Shown: positions 8,622 through 18,438, counted from the stretch's first letter. The stretch: 64,000 nucleotides of DNA from CAVONB01 sp963697205 (GCA_963697205.1 CAVONB010000010.1:1-64000), one strand, 5' to 3'. Numbers and translations: made by a program. The notes: generated from the letters alone by a model not told the origin.

Positions 8622-9554
8622 GGACGTGCGGGACGTTGGATCGACCGAGGCGAGAGCGCCGAAGCTGATCACGCTTGACATGGACAGCTCGGTGAGTCCG
8701 ACCCATGGCGCGCAGGAAGGGACGGCCTGGAATGGCCACTTCGACTGCTCCTGCTACCATCCGCTGTTCGTGTTCAACCAGTTCGGCCGCCTGGAGCGCT
8801 GCAAGTTGCGCCCCGGCAACGTGCACAGCGTAGAGGGCTGGGAGGACGTCCTCAAGCCTGTCATTGCCCGCGACGCTGACAAGGGTATTTTGCGCTTCTT
8901 CCGCGCCGATGCTGTTTTCGCACTTCCGGCGCTCTACGAGACACTGGAGGCAGAAAGCTACTTCTACGCCATCCGTCTCTCTACCGACGCGGTCTTGCGG
9001 GACAAGATCGCACATCTGCTGAAACGCCCGGTCGGCCGGCCACCGAACCACGTGCGTCGGGTCTAAGGCGACTTCGACTATCAGGCCGGCTCTTGGGAGA
9101 AGCCGCGCCGCGTCCTGGCCAAGGTCGAGTGGCACCCCGGAGAGCTATTCCCGCGCGTTGGCTTCCTTGTCACCAACCTGCTCTTCGAGCCCGAGCAAGT
9201 TTTCGCCTTCTACAATCTGCGCGGCACCGCCGAGCTGCATCAAGGTAAGGAAAGATCGCTCTCAAGTGCACGCGGCTGTCGTGCCGGACGATGGCGCAAA
9301 GCGAGGTCCGCCTGCAGCTCCATGCGCTGGCCTACAATCTCGGCATGTTCCTGCAGAGCGCCGAGCTGCCCGACGAGGTCGCCACTTGGTCGCTGACGCG
9401 CCTGCAGGCGCGTCTGATTAAGATCGGCGCTCGCGTGGTGTGGCATGCTCGCTCGATCACCCTGCAACTCGCCGAAGTCACGATCCCCCGCAACCTCTTC
9501 CACCGCATCCTCTCCGCCATCCTTCGGCTGCGAGCATCGCCAGCGCCCACATGA
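8622..9554 (+). pseudogene. IS1380-family transposase remnant
   Basis: Pieces of an IS1380-type DDE transposase lie in order but in different frames. GRAGRWIDR begins at 8622. LDMDSSVSPTHGAQEG and YHPLFVFNQFGRLERC follow from about 8670, then KIAHLLKRPVGRPPNHVRR before an in-frame TAA at 9064-9066. Next come GDFDYQAGSWEKPRRVLAKV and VEWHPGELFPRVGFLVTNL. After another frame change near 9245-9290 comes SEVRLQLHALAYNLGMFLQ, through to NLFHRILSAILRLRA. At least two frameshifts and one stop are present and the N-terminal quarter to third is missing, so it cannot be active. Terminal inverted repeats were not found. Confidence 0.85.
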
Positions 9555-9808
9555 CGAACGATGCCACCCTCCTCGCACGCAACCGACCCGACCAGCACGC
9601 TCCTGGTGGCGCCGCGTTCCCCGGATGCGCCGGGAACGATGCTCGGATCACGCCAGCAGGCCCCGCGCCGCTTCCGAGCACCCAAGAACGCATGGCGATC
9701 GTGCCGAGAGGCGCGTTCGGTGCTCAGTTCCCCTTGTCTCCGCCGGCAGGCAGAATAGTATTGGCTCATCTAAGGGCTACTTGGGGAATGTCGGATAGGG
9801 AGTGAGTC

Positions 9809-10876
9809 ATGCTGTCACGCACGCTTCTCGCCTCAAGTCTCGTCGCAGCCAGCGCGGTCACGGTCGTCCCCGCGGGTGCGGAGGAGATCAAGATCAGGAT
9901 GGCCTCCGGTCACGCTCAGGTGCAGACCGCGGTCAACCTGATGTCGACCTTCCTCGGACCCGAGATCAAGATGCGGGTGGAAGCGAGAACGCCGCACAAG
10001 GTCCAGTTGATCGAGGGCTACGGCGGCTCGATGGTCAAGCCCGCTGACGTGCTCGAGGGCGTGCAAACCGGCATCGTCGACATCGGGCACTGGTTCTTCC
10101 CATTCGAGCCATCGAACGTGCCGCTGCACTCGTTCCAGGCGTTGGTCCCGTTCGGCACCATGGTGGCTGTCGACAGCGTGAAAATCGCGCGCGCCGTGTT
10201 CGACAAGGTTCCGTTCCTGCAGAAGACGCTGGAAGGGCGCTTCAACCAGACGCTGATCGCGCTGTCCGGTGACAATGGCTACAATATCATCACGAACTTC
10301 GACTGGACCACACTCGACGACCTGAAGGGCAAGAAGATCTCAGGGGCGGGCATCAACCTGAACTGGCTGAAATTTGCCGGTGTCATTCCTGTCCAGGCTT
10401 CGGCACCCGAGGTCTACACGTCGCTCAAGACGGGCGTGTATCAAGGCACGCTGATCTTCCCGTCCATTCCCGTGAATCTCAAGTGGTATGAGGTTGCGAA
10501 GTTCTACACGCTGGTCGGTTTCGGCTCGATTACGTGGCAGGGGCTGACGATGAACAAGGCACGGATGGATCGGTTGCCGAAGGACGTGCAGGCGATCGTG
10601 CTGGAGGTGGGCCGCGAATACGAAGCCATGACCGCAGTGCGCGCCGACGCGGACTATCCCAAGCAGCTCGACATTCTGAAATCAAATGGCGTGGCGGTGA
10701 AAGCGGTGCCTGAGAGCGTGCGCCTCGCGTGGGCGCAGTCGCTGGCGAAGTGGCCGCAAGAGGTCGCCAATGAACTCAAAGGCAAGGGCATGCCGGCGGG
10801 CGAGGTGCTGAATCTCGTGATCGTCGAAGCTGAAAAGCTCGGATACAAGTGGCCGGTGCGTTACGAGATCAAGTGA
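9809..10876 (+). CDS. TRAP transporter substrate-binding protein, DctP family (orphan)
   Basis: A 355-residue periplasmic binding protein. A signal peptide covers residues 1-24 (MLSRTLLASSLVAAS, cleavage after AGA). DctP features include the SMVKPADVLEGVQTGIVDIG segment and TLDDLKGKKISGAGINLNW, corresponding to the helix-hinge region and the ligand-binding strand. GGGAG lies 8 bp before ATG 9809. No DctQ or DctM membrane genes are adjacent, so it must work with membrane components encoded elsewhere, or be a remnant. Ligand unknown; typically an organic acid. Confidence 0.88.
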   Translation: MLSRTLLASSLVAASAVTVVPAGAEEIKIRMASGHAQVQTAVNLMSTFLGPEIKMRVEARTPHKVQLIEGYGGSMVKPADVLEGVQTGIVDIGHWFFPFEPSNVPLHSFQALVPFGTMVAVDSVKIARAVFDKVPFLQKTLEGRFNQTLIALSGDNGYNIITNFDWTTLDDLKGKKISGAGINLNWLKFAGVIPVQASAPEVYTSLKTGVYQGTLIFPSIPVNLKWYEVAKFYTLVGFGSITWQGLTMNKARMDRLPKDVQAIVLEVGREYEAMTAVRADADYPKQLDILKSNGVAVKAVPESVRLAWAQSLAKWPQEVANELKGKGMPAGEVLNLVIVEAEKLGYKWPVRYEIK

Positions 10877-11308
10877 GGCGTCGGATCGAAACAAGCGAGG
10901 GGGCACGAACGACGAAAAACGTCATGTCAATGGTTTGTGGCGGCAAGAGGAGGAGGACAGGTAATCAGGTAAGGGGTTGAGCTAAGAGAGTATCCGGCCC
11001 ACCTGGTTGACGGTCGTCTTGCAGCTTGGAAGCTCAATGGCGTAGTGCTAGGCGATCGATCCACCGATAGGGAGAACCCGTAACCCGGTCACGGGTGCCG
11101 ACCCCGCGATTTTGATTGGGATCCGATCAGCGTTCGACATCAGGGCCAGCGGTCATGACACCGCGCAAACAGGCCGGACATTCGCCCATTCGCGCCGTTT
11201 ACCCACGCAGTCGCTGACTGCAAGAGGCCTCACTGCGCGAAGGCGACCTTGGATAGCCGGACGATGGCAATCTCGGCCACTGAGGTCCCATCCCGTAGCG
11301 GCAAGGCT
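10877..11308. other. Intergenic region with no convincing gene
   Basis: 432 bp between convergent genes. Open frames here lack ribosome-binding sites and family features. A weak hairpin (ACCCGT / ACGGGT) lies near 11076-11096. Nothing else recognised. Confidence 0.4.
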
Positions 11309-12142
11309 TCAAGTGCCGGAGATGTCTCTTGGCCGCCATTTGAGGATCCTCGCCTCCGCATGGTCGAGGAAAACATTCAACAGGACTACCACCAACATCA
11401 AGACGATGATCCCGGCCATCGTTCCGGCCGTGTCCAGAGTATTGGTCGTCCACATGATGCGGTATCCCAAACCCGATGTAGACGCGATGAACTCGGCAAC
11501 CGTCGCGGCCACCAACGCCTGCGGGATGGCGATCCGTAGGCCCGCAATAATCCATGGGCTGGCATTCGGAAGCGTGACATAGCGAAAAAGCTGCCAGCGC
11601 GATGAACCAAGAACACGCGCAACATTGCGCAAATCGATGTCAGCGGAGCGGACTCCCTCATACGTATTGAAGAAAACCAGCAAGAACGTCGCCATGGCGG
11701 CCATCATGACCTTGGACTGCATACCGATGCCGAACCACAGGATGAAGACCGGCGCCAGCGCAATCCGCGGGATGCCGTAAATGGCCAGAATGAAGGGTTT
11801 TGTCACGATGGCGAGGCTCTCGCTTTGGACGAGAAGGATGCCTAAGGCCAATCCAGCGACCGCACCATAGACGTACCCGATCGCCGTCGCCCGGAACGTG
11901 ATGAAAAGGTCATGAGGGAGTTGCCCGCTCAGTGTTGCATCCCACAGCCAAGCCGCAATCGCGCTTGGTTCTGACAGCCAGAACCGATCAATCACCGTTC
12001 CCGACAGGATCTCCCAGGAGGCGAGAAGTACGATAGCCAGCGCCAACCGCCACATGGAAAGTGAAAACGCGTTCGCCGTCGGGGAAAAGTTCACGCGGTT
12101 ACGCGCCGGCTTGTTTTGAACGCCGTCTGAAGCAACTGCCAT
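11309..12142 (-). CDS. ABC transporter permease, SsuC/TauC-like
   Basis: A 277-residue BPD_transp_1-type inner-membrane protein with about six hydrophobic segments and the nitrate/sulfonate/taurine signature: TFRATAIGYVYGAVAGLALG, then the EAA-type loop NVARVLGSSRWQLFRYVTLP, then the helix LRIAIPQALVAATVAEF. Its ATG shares one base with the upstream ATPase stop. It is the last gene of the binding protein-ATPase-permease operon at 13994-11309. Confidence 0.92.
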   Translation of the reverse strand: MAVASDGVQNKPARNRVNFSPTANAFSLSMWRLALAIVLLASWEILSGTVIDRFWLSEPSAIAAWLWDATLSGQLPHDLFITFRATAIGYVYGAVAGLALGILLVQSESLAIVTKPFILAIYGIPRIALAPVFILWFGIGMQSKVMMAAMATFLLVFFNTYEGVRSADIDLRNVARVLGSSRWQLFRYVTLPNASPWIIAGLRIAIPQALVAATVAEFIASTSGLGYRIMWTTNTLDTAGTMAGIIVLMLVVVLLNVFLDHAEARILKWRPRDISGT

Positions 12143-12993
12143 CAGTCTGCCCCACGCATTTCGTCTGCGAGATGAGCCCAGATCTTATCGTAGATCGCGC
12201 GAAACGCTGGATCGGTGTGAATGGTGTAGATGTCGCGCGGACGCGGCAGGTCGACCGGCTCGATCTCGCGGACCCGTCCAGGCCGCGCCGACATGACGAT
12301 GACGCGGTCCCCGAGCGCGATCGCCTCTGTGAGGTCGTGCGTGATAAAGACGAGCGTCAAACCAGGCCGCTCTTGACGCAGGCGCAGAAGGAGGTCTTGG
12401 AGCTGCAGACGTGTCTGGGCATCAAGCGGACCGAACGGCTCATCCAATAGGATCACGTCTGGATCGTAGACGAGTGTACGGATGATGTTGACGCGCTGGC
12501 GCATGCCACCAGAGAGTTCGTGCCGGTAGTGGTTCTCAAATCCCTTGAGGCCGACCCGTTCAATGAGCGCCATCGCGCGTTCGCGCCGTTCGGCCGGTGA
12601 TCCGATCCCGCGCATTTCCAAGCCGAAGGTGACATTTTCGAGCACAGTACGCCACGGGAAGAGGTTATCCGCCTGTGTGACGTATCCAATCTCGTGATTG
12701 ATGCCGATCGATGGCTTGCCGCGAAAGTACGTGGTGCCCGACGTGGGCTCGAGCAGCCCAACGACGATGTTTAAGACGGTTGATTTACCGCAGCCAGAAG
12801 GGCCGACAACCGTCAGTAGCTCGCCCCGCCGAACGGCAAGAGTGACATCCGACAAGGCTGTGACGTCACCCCGTTCGGCACGAAACACCCGCGACACCCC
12901 GTTCAACGAGATGATCGCATCGTCGCGCTCGTCAAATCCAGGCGCACCGGCAGGCGTTTGCGTCGGCGAGGCCACCACGTTTGGCATCGTCAT
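12142..12993 (-). CDS. ABC transporter ATPase, SsuB/TauB-like
   Basis: A 283-residue ATPase: Walker A VGPSGCGKST, the Q-loop region GYVTQADNLFPWRTV typical of the nitrate/sulfonate/taurine group, signature LSGGMRQRVNI, Walker B VILLDEPFGPLD, H-loop FITHDLTEA. Its start overlaps the stop of the binding-protein gene by ATGA. It energises the 11309-12142 permease. Confidence 0.94.
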   Translation of the reverse strand: MTMPNVVASPTQTPAGAPGFDERDDAIISLNGVSRVFRAERGDVTALSDVTLAVRRGELLTVVGPSGCGKSTVLNIVVGLLEPTSGTTYFRGKPSIGINHEIGYVTQADNLFPWRTVLENVTFGLEMRGIGSPAERRERAMALIERVGLKGFENHYRHELSGGMRQRVNIIRTLVYDPDVILLDEPFGPLDAQTRLQLQDLLLRLRQERPGLTLVFITHDLTEAIALGDRVIVMSARPGRVREIEPVDLPRPRDIYTIHTDPAFRAIYDKIWAHLADEMRGAD

Positions 12994-13994
12994 TTCAAGA
13001 AGCGGGGCTCATAGAAGCTCAGGTAGCGCTCTTTGCTGATCTTATCCTCGCCGACAAGGGTCAACAGGTTCTGCGCCATAGCCTCGCTGACCTTGCCACT
13101 CGCGTTCATGGCGGGCTTGAAAGCCTCGATGCACAAGCGCAGAACGGCGGGATCCATCTTCGGATAGCGCGGTTGAAGGATCTTGAAGATCTCATCGACG
13201 CTCTTTGAAGCAAGTTCTGCCGTCGCATCTTGGGTGGCTTGAACGAGCTTCTTGACGACCTCAGGGTTTTTCTCCGCGTAGCTCCGCGTCGTGTAGAGGT
13301 TCACCATCGGGAAGGGCGCCAGTCCTGGGACATCACCCCGCAAGTTGTCGACCCACATGACTGCGCCGCGATGGACAGCCGTACGGTCGGGACCAAGAGA
13401 AATGGCAAACCCATCAATCTGCTTGGTTTCAAGCGCCGTGATCAACGCCTGGGCGCCACCGATGGCAACAAGCTTGGCGTCGTTCGCCGTCAAGCCAGCC
13501 TTGGAAAGCAAGAACCGAATGTGTCGATCGGTCATGGCCCCAGGGCGCGTGATGCCGAGCGTCAAACCCTTGAGCGCCTTCAGTCGCGCGTCGATGGGGG
13601 CATCTGATGCAACGCCCGTCTTCTCGACGGCGGACTTGCTCAGCACAAAGGACTGGTTCATCGCGTTGACGTAATTCATGATGAGAATGACGTCGCGGTC
13701 TTGCTTGATGGCACTCAGCTGATAGGTCGGTGCGGCTGTATTGAATTCCACGTCTCCAGAAATGAGGGCCGCAAGATCAGGACCTCCGCCCTGGGTAATG
13801 ATTTGCTCAACCTTCAAGCCTGCCTTTTTGTAGAAACCGGCGACGCTCGCGTAATCGACAGAAACATAGGCAAGGCTGTCGACCGCCTGGCTCATTTTGA
13901 CAGTCTTCAGCTCTTGAGCGTGGGAGCCGGCACCGCCGGACAACACACACGCCAGAACCAGGCCGATCCGAAAAATCTTCCCGCGCAAGTTCAT
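12990..13994 (-). CDS. ABC transporter substrate-binding protein, SsuA/NMT1-like
   Basis: The start is placed at ATG 13994, which has GGAGG six bases upstream and begins a clear signal peptide (MNLRGKIFRIGLVLAC ... SHAQ); longer readings lack both. The 334-residue product has the NMT1/SsuA fold pattern: VSVDYASVAGFYKKAGLKVE, then a GGGPDLAALISGDVEF segment and LKGLTLGITRPGAMTD. It is the first gene of a complete binding protein-ATPase-permease operon. Relatives bind taurine, alkanesulfonates, nitrate, riboflavin or pyrimidine precursors; which applies here is not visible. Confidence 0.92.
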   Translation of the reverse strand: MNLRGKIFRIGLVLACVLSGGAGSHAQELKTVKMSQAVDSLAYVSVDYASVAGFYKKAGLKVEQIITQGGGPDLAALISGDVEFNTAAPTYQLSAIKQDRDVILIMNYVNAMNQSFVLSKSAVEKTGVASDAPIDARLKALKGLTLGITRPGAMTDRHIRFLLSKAGLTANDAKLVAIGGAQALITALETKQIDGFAISLGPDRTAVHRGAVMWVDNLRGDVPGLAPFPMVNLYTTRSYAEKNPEVVKKLVQATQDATAELASKSVDEIFKILQPRYPKMDPAVLRLCIEAFKPAMNASGKVSEAMAQNLLTLVGEDKISKERYLSFYEPRFLK

Positions 13995-14523
13995 GATTGC
14001 CTCCAACTGCGAGCGACCGACTGTCAAGAATGCTGAGTGAATTGAACACGATCCTAAATGCTCCTCCGCGTAATGGCGGAAAGCTGAGCAGCACGGCGCC
14101 GCCAACCGCGCACCTCAAATCGGGATCGGAACGCGATGGGAAATCTTTCTCAATTCAAACTAGAGACCGCGCCCCGCCCGCTGTCAAGGCGCACTGACGA
14201 GCAATGCAAACCTGCGCGGCGTGACAGAGTCGTCGAAGGCCACCGTCGTCGTCGCAGAAGTGCGATGGCCACCCTCTCTACGAGTGCAGCGTCATGTACA
14301 GGCTGCCGAGTCGATTGCGCGTGCGGCTTCAGGAGGATGCGAAAGAGGGAATCTAAGCGTTTCGACACGAGCCGCCAGAACACGAGCGACACCAGTACGG
14401 GTTTCTTCTGCGCAAAGGGCGACCGGCGCCGGCGCGTTGTCGTACGTGCCGTCCCTCTTGGCAGGGTCCGAAAAGCGGTCTTGATGAGGCGGCTTTGGTC
14501 GAGGCGTATTTCAGGAGGACCTC
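13995..14523. other. Divergent intergenic region
   Basis: 529 bp between the ABC operon (minus) and the SnoaL-like gene (plus). It should hold both promoters. Overlapping open frames exist on both strands but have no family features; no riboswitch or strong palindrome seen. Confidence 0.4.
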
Positions 14524-15129
14524 ATGACAGATGACCAGCAGCGCGATCATCTTGAGATCAGGTGGCTGATTGAGAATTGGGCACTGTGGCGCGACGCCGG
14601 CGACTGGGAGCGCTTTCGGACCGTTTGGCATGATGACGCGCGCATGCTGGCGACGTGGTTTCAGGGGCCAGCCAGCGAATTCATTCGCGTGAGTGCTGAA
14701 GGCTGGGAAAAGGGTGTCAGCATTCTCCACTTCCTGGGTGGCACCACGATCGACCTCAACGGCGATCGCGCGGTGGCTCAGACCAAGATGACGATCTCGC
14801 AGCGCGCACCTGTGCATGGCGTCTTGTGCGACGTCGTCTGCACTGGGCGCCTTCACGACCTGATCGAGCGCCGCAAGGGGCGCTGGGGTGTGCTGCGGCG
14901 CCAGGGTATCTACGAAAAGGACCGGATCGATCCGGTCGATCCGTCGGCGACGCTCACATTGAATGCCGACAAGCTGGCCGCTTTGCCTGAAGGCTACCGG
15001 CATCTGGCCTATCTGCAGGAGGAAGCAGGCTTCAAGGTGAAGCGGGACATGCCCCAGTTGAAGGGCGAGGTTGTCCAATCGCTCTATGCTAAGTCGCGCG
15101 AGTGGCTGCAGGGAGGGCCCATCTTCTGA
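14524..15129 (+). CDS. Nuclear transport factor 2 / SnoaL-like domain protein
   Basis: A 201-residue cytoplasmic protein. Residues 5-130 follow the NTF2/SnoaL-4 pattern: IRWLIENWALWRDAGDWERF, WHDDARM, then the beta strands ILHFLGGTTIDLNGDRAVAQ and WGVLRRQGIYEKDRIDPVD. AGGAGG lies just before ATG 14524. NTF2-like folds serve as hydratases, isomerases, dehydratases or binding domains, so the function is open. Residues 130-201 form a helical tail found in several alphaproteobacterial relatives of this type. It stands alone upstream of a strong terminator. Confidence 0.75.
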   Translation: MTDDQQRDHLEIRWLIENWALWRDAGDWERFRTVWHDDARMLATWFQGPASEFIRVSAEGWEKGVSILHFLGGTTIDLNGDRAVAQTKMTISQRAPVHGVLCDVVCTGRLHDLIERRKGRWGVLRRQGIYEKDRIDPVDPSATLTLNADKLAALPEGYRHLAYLQEEAGFKVKRDMPQLKGEVVQSLYAKSREWLQGGPIF

Positions 15130-15532
15130 AGTGCGATGCCGGCCGCGCCCGTCGATCCATTGGGGTGCACGTGCGCGCCGCCAAATAAGAAGGGTCGCGC
15201 CTTCATGAGCGAGAGATACCGGGTCAGCAACGGCAGTGCAGCAGTTTACAACTCATTGACCTTGAGAGGGTACATTTAGGTCCGTGGTTGCCCGTAAATG
15301 CTTGCCACCCAAGCCCCGTATGACGCTGGTCGGACATACGGGGCTTTTTCATGCGCGCGCCTCGCCTGCGACACGCGGGCGAACCCTATAGCCCACACGT
15401 ACGATAGGAATGAAGATCTGCCAATTCCGAAGCAGGCAAAGCTTGCCATGCTCTGGGTGCTCGCAAGTGCCCACAGCCTGACGCATGCCCCCGAAACGGA
15501 CACCGGGGGATGGTGTCGACGACCGTTCGAGC
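15130..15532. other. Intergenic region containing the terminator
   Basis: Apart from the hairpin at 15311-15349, no gene is supported. The 15240-15310 stretch before the terminator is comparatively AT-rich and contains a TTGACC box, so it could be the start of a small RNA, but no matching -10 element is clear. Confidence 0.35.
15311..15349 (+). terminator. Strong rho-independent terminator
   Basis: A perfect 12-bp stem, AAGCCCCGTATG (15311-15322) with CATACGGGGCTT (15335-15346), a 12-nt loop and a T5 tract at 15345-15349. It works in the plus direction only. It lies 180 bp after the SnoaL-like stop, further than usual, so it may end that transcript or a separate small RNA. Confidence 0.85.
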
Positions 15533-15967
15533 TTAGTCGAGTGTAATGGCAAGCCCACTCAGATCGAGATTGGCGAGAAGACCAACCTGTCGTCCGGTAA
15601 GCTCGAGCACAGCGCCCTTCTGGTTGGTCAGCACGATGGCCCGCGCGCCCCGTCCGACGGCCAGTCCGGCGCCGGCAGCAGCATAGACCCCGGCAACATC
15701 AGAGGGCCGTCGAATGTTGCGCACGCGCCCGCTGAGCTCCGTTTTCGATCCGCCAAAGACCAAGCCATAGTCAATCCCGCCGGTCGAAAGCCGATAAGCC
15801 CGGCCACCGAAGTACAGCGTCCCGTGACCGCCGGATCCTCCGATGACCCATCCGGCCTTGTAAATCGTCAGCGAGACAGTCCCACTGCCGGCAGAACTGG
15901 CAGTTGCAAGGCCGCAGCAAGCAGTGACAATGATCAGCACGCGCCGGATCGCCGATAGAATGTTCAT
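15533..15967 (-). CDS. Conserved secreted/periplasmic hypothetical protein
   Basis: A 144-residue protein with a signal peptide (MNILSAIRRVLIIVTACCG, cleavage near SSAG). The mature domain is Gly-rich and probably beta-stranded, with the pattern VSLTIYKAGWVIGGSGGHG, SKTELSGRVRNIRRPSD and AIVLTNQKGAVLELTGRQVG. A GGGGGAAG box precedes ATG 15967. Proteins with this pattern occur in alphaproteobacteria without a known function to my knowledge. It stands alone. Confidence 0.7.
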   Translation of the reverse strand: MNILSAIRRVLIIVTACCGLATASSAGSGTVSLTIYKAGWVIGGSGGHGTLYFGGRAYRLSTGGIDYGLVFGGSKTELSGRVRNIRRPSDVAGVYAAAGAGLAVGRGARAIVLTNQKGAVLELTGRQVGLLANLDLSGLAITLD

Positions 15968-16558
15968 GATCGCTTCCCCCAGAAAAGATGCGCCCCGCCC
16001 GCGGGGCTCAGGCGACCAGCGCCCTGCGCATCGATCGAATTGCGCATGCGACGACGCCTACAACGACAACGATCGAACAGCAACTCAAGTCGTCGCGTTG
16101 GACGGCATAAAACGACGAGGAAACGCGAGGTGGTCCGCGCCGACGCGCCTCTAGCCTCTAGCCTCAAGTATCAACAAAAAATCTCCGCCGCGGAATGATG
16201 CGCGGTGGCAAGATCAGAGCACGCAGGGTACAAGTAGGGGAGCCGAGAGCGGGCTGGCTCGCGATGCCGCCTGGATGGCTCACTATCCGTGGCGGGTGTC
16301 CACTCTCGGCTCACAATAACTTTTCACATATCTCATTGTTCCGGATAGCGCCATGTGTGCCCGGCCCTCGACGTGTGACGTCAGTCTGGTCTGCTACTGG
16401 GTTCGCACACGCAAAGTTGAGGCGACATAGGGAAGCCGAAGCTGGCGTCTGGATCGGCCGATCGTCTGCCGCCCTTCATTCGTCCACAGCTCGCTAACGA
16501 CTGTCTTGCCAAGCGCGCCACACGCATCGAAAGTCGCATGCAAACTGGGAGGGGACCG
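15968..16558. other. Intergenic region with no convincing gene
   Basis: About 590 bp between divergent genes. A short CTCTAGC duplication (around 16149-16163) and an AT-richer patch (16310-16345) are the only features noticed. Open frames here have no ribosome-binding site or family pattern. Confidence 0.35.
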
Positions 16559-17470
16559 GTGACGAATGCTCTCGCCATTTCCTCGCTGGCCTTGACGGTG
16601 CTGTCGCTGCTGACAACGTCGGTGTTCCTAGCCGGCGCGGGGAACATCGAGCTGACCCTTGGCATCGCGAGCATCGTCGTAACCATCATTGAGCTCCTGC
16701 ACCGGGCGCGCACGACGGCCGCGCACGCACCAACCGGGGGCGATGGAGGGCCGCGGTTCACGTTTCCGTGGGCGACCGGCGTCTTCGGGGGCTTCTTCGG
16801 GGGTGTCATTGCCGCCCCGCTCATCGCGCTTGCCTACCACAGTGTCATTGTGACCACGCGAGAGGAGATGGCCCGACTTGGCTTCCCACCGCCCAACGAG
16901 CCTCGGCTCTTCATCGAAATTGCACTCGCGTCACTTGCGATCGGTACCGTGGTGGGGTGTCTGACCTTAGGCTTCGCAGCGTTGTTTGAACACTTTCGCC
17001 GCGCAAACCGCTTGCTGACGCCCCTCGTCAATCGTCTCACCGGCGCCATCATCGGCGGGCTGCTCGCCGGCTTGATTTGTGGACCGCTCGGCACCCTCTA
17101 CTTCGGCCTTCAGCCGCTGCCCGTCCTTGAGCCGAAGATCATGCTGATGGGCGCTCTGCCGGGCGCCGGCTTGATGACGTTCTCGATTGTGGCCTACGGC
17201 AACGAGCGCATCGGGCGGCAGACCCTGAGGACGCTGCTCCTTGCCATGGTCGCAGTTGCGCTGGTCTCTGCAATAACGGCAGTCATCCTGACCGCCTACG
17301 CCAATGAGATGATCGCACTGATCCTGCACTACATTGTCCCGGGCACGCGCGGCGGCCTCCTGCGGGGCGGCCTCTACTACGGCGCGTTCGTCGGCACGAT
17401 GCTGGGTCTCGTTGTCGGGCTGACCCTCATCATGACGACGCGGCGGTCCGAGCGGCCGGCGCAGGCTTGA
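16559..17470 (+). CDS. Multi-pass membrane protein of unknown function
   Basis: A 303-residue product from GTG 16559, chosen because GGGAGGGG sits 4 bp upstream; an in-frame ATG at 16538 would add seven residues but has no ribosome-binding site. About eight hydrophobic segments are visible, several Gly-rich and repeat-like (GVFGGFFGGVIAAPLIALAY, TGAIIGGLLAGLICGPLG, GGLLRGGLYYGAFVGTMLG). This suggests an internally duplicated glycine-zipper architecture. I do not recognise a family, and there is no operon context. Confidence 0.6.
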   Translation: MTNALAISSLALTVLSLLTTSVFLAGAGNIELTLGIASIVVTIIELLHRARTTAAHAPTGGDGGPRFTFPWATGVFGGFFGGVIAAPLIALAYHSVIVTTREEMARLGFPPPNEPRLFIEIALASLAIGTVVGCLTLGFAALFEHFRRANRLLTPLVNRLTGAIIGGLLAGLICGPLGTLYFGLQPLPVLEPKIMLMGALPGAGLMTFSIVAYGNERIGRQTLRTLLLAMVAVALVSAITAVILTAYANEMIALILHYIVPGTRGGLLRGGLYYGAFVGTMLGLVVGLTLIMTTRRSERPAQA

Positions 17471-18315
17471 GGTCTCAGCCCTTGTGGTGATCAAGCCGCG
17501 TCGGCCAATGCGTCCCAACCGCGCTCAAGGGCGCGCCAGAGCAGGCCTCACTGCCAAGCAGCTCGCAGCAAGTCCGGCGTCACTTCGAAGGCGAAGCGAA
17601 AACGAGGTTGGTCTTCGCCTGGGAGATCGTCACGCATCGCCTTCGGCCAGGCTCAACTCTTTCCCCGTGGCAGGTGCGGGCGCCGCAAATTGGGCCTCAC
17701 ACGGCGTTGAGCTGTAGAGCGTTCGCAGACCCAAGCAATCTTGGATCAGATCAAACGTGCAACGATCGACAGACGCGATGGGGACCCACAAAAAATGATG
17801 GGTCCAGGGATCTAAGCCATTGATTGACATTAAAAAGTGGAGCTGACAGCTTAACGATCGAGCTGGAGGTGCGTCTGCAACCCCGCTGCTGTGCGACACG
17901 CGAGCGTGGTTCTGCAAATGGGGGAGAGGACCACGAACGCGTATTGCCACACGACGCACCTCCAGCTCACTGCCAGCTTGCACGTCAAGGCGTCCCAATT
18001 TCAAGATCAATAGCTTCACAAATTCTCGACGAAAACGATAGGCCGCGCGGATTCGCTGACGTGCACAAATTCGATGCACCAACCCGCTGCCCGAGCGCTG
18101 GAAGCGGGTGGGTGCCCGACCAACGCATGTAAGGGCATGTGCCGCTTGGCCGCTGCCGAAATTTTGACCAAGCCTCGCCGAACTGTGTGCACGCCTCGAT
18201 GCTATCGGCAATCGCAATCGCGCCGATCAAAAGCTGGACTGAAGCAGCCGAATCAGATGGCTAGCGATCAAGATGCGACACGGTCGCGGACCTTCAAGCG
18301 TAGAGGCAAACCGCT
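17471..18315. other. Long region with no supported gene
   Basis: About 845 bp. An inverted repeat GGACCCA (17782-17788) / TGGGTCC (17799-17805) with an A-rich loop lies near 17790. Small open frames on both strands (for example a 29-codon minus-strand frame at 17548-17637) have no corroborating features. The stretch looks like decayed DNA. Confidence 0.35.
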
Positions 18316-18438
18316 ATGGGAACATACGTTGGCTGGGCAATCGGGGCAGCTGCCCTCTTCGTTCTCTCGATCTTCATCGCTATACCGCGCAGTCAGCGGG
18401 GCAAGCAGGATGCACGTGGGCAGCGGAAAGACGGCTAG
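18316..18438 (+). CDS. Possible 40-aa single-span membrane protein
   Basis: ATG 18316 to TAG 18438. The product has one hydrophobic segment (MGTYVGWAIGAAALFVLSIF ...) followed by a basic, polar tail rich in Arg, Lys, Gln and Gly. GAGG lies about ten bases before the start. This is the layout of many real small membrane proteins, but no family is recognised and chance is not excluded. Confidence 0.3.
   Translation: MGTYVGWAIGAAALFVLSIFIAIPRSQRGKQDARGQRKDG

Noticed and set aside
8344..9135. A 263-aa minus-strand protein
   Set aside because: Only the last 62 codons, with their own ribosome-binding site, look real; the upstream part is antisense to the IS1380 remnant.
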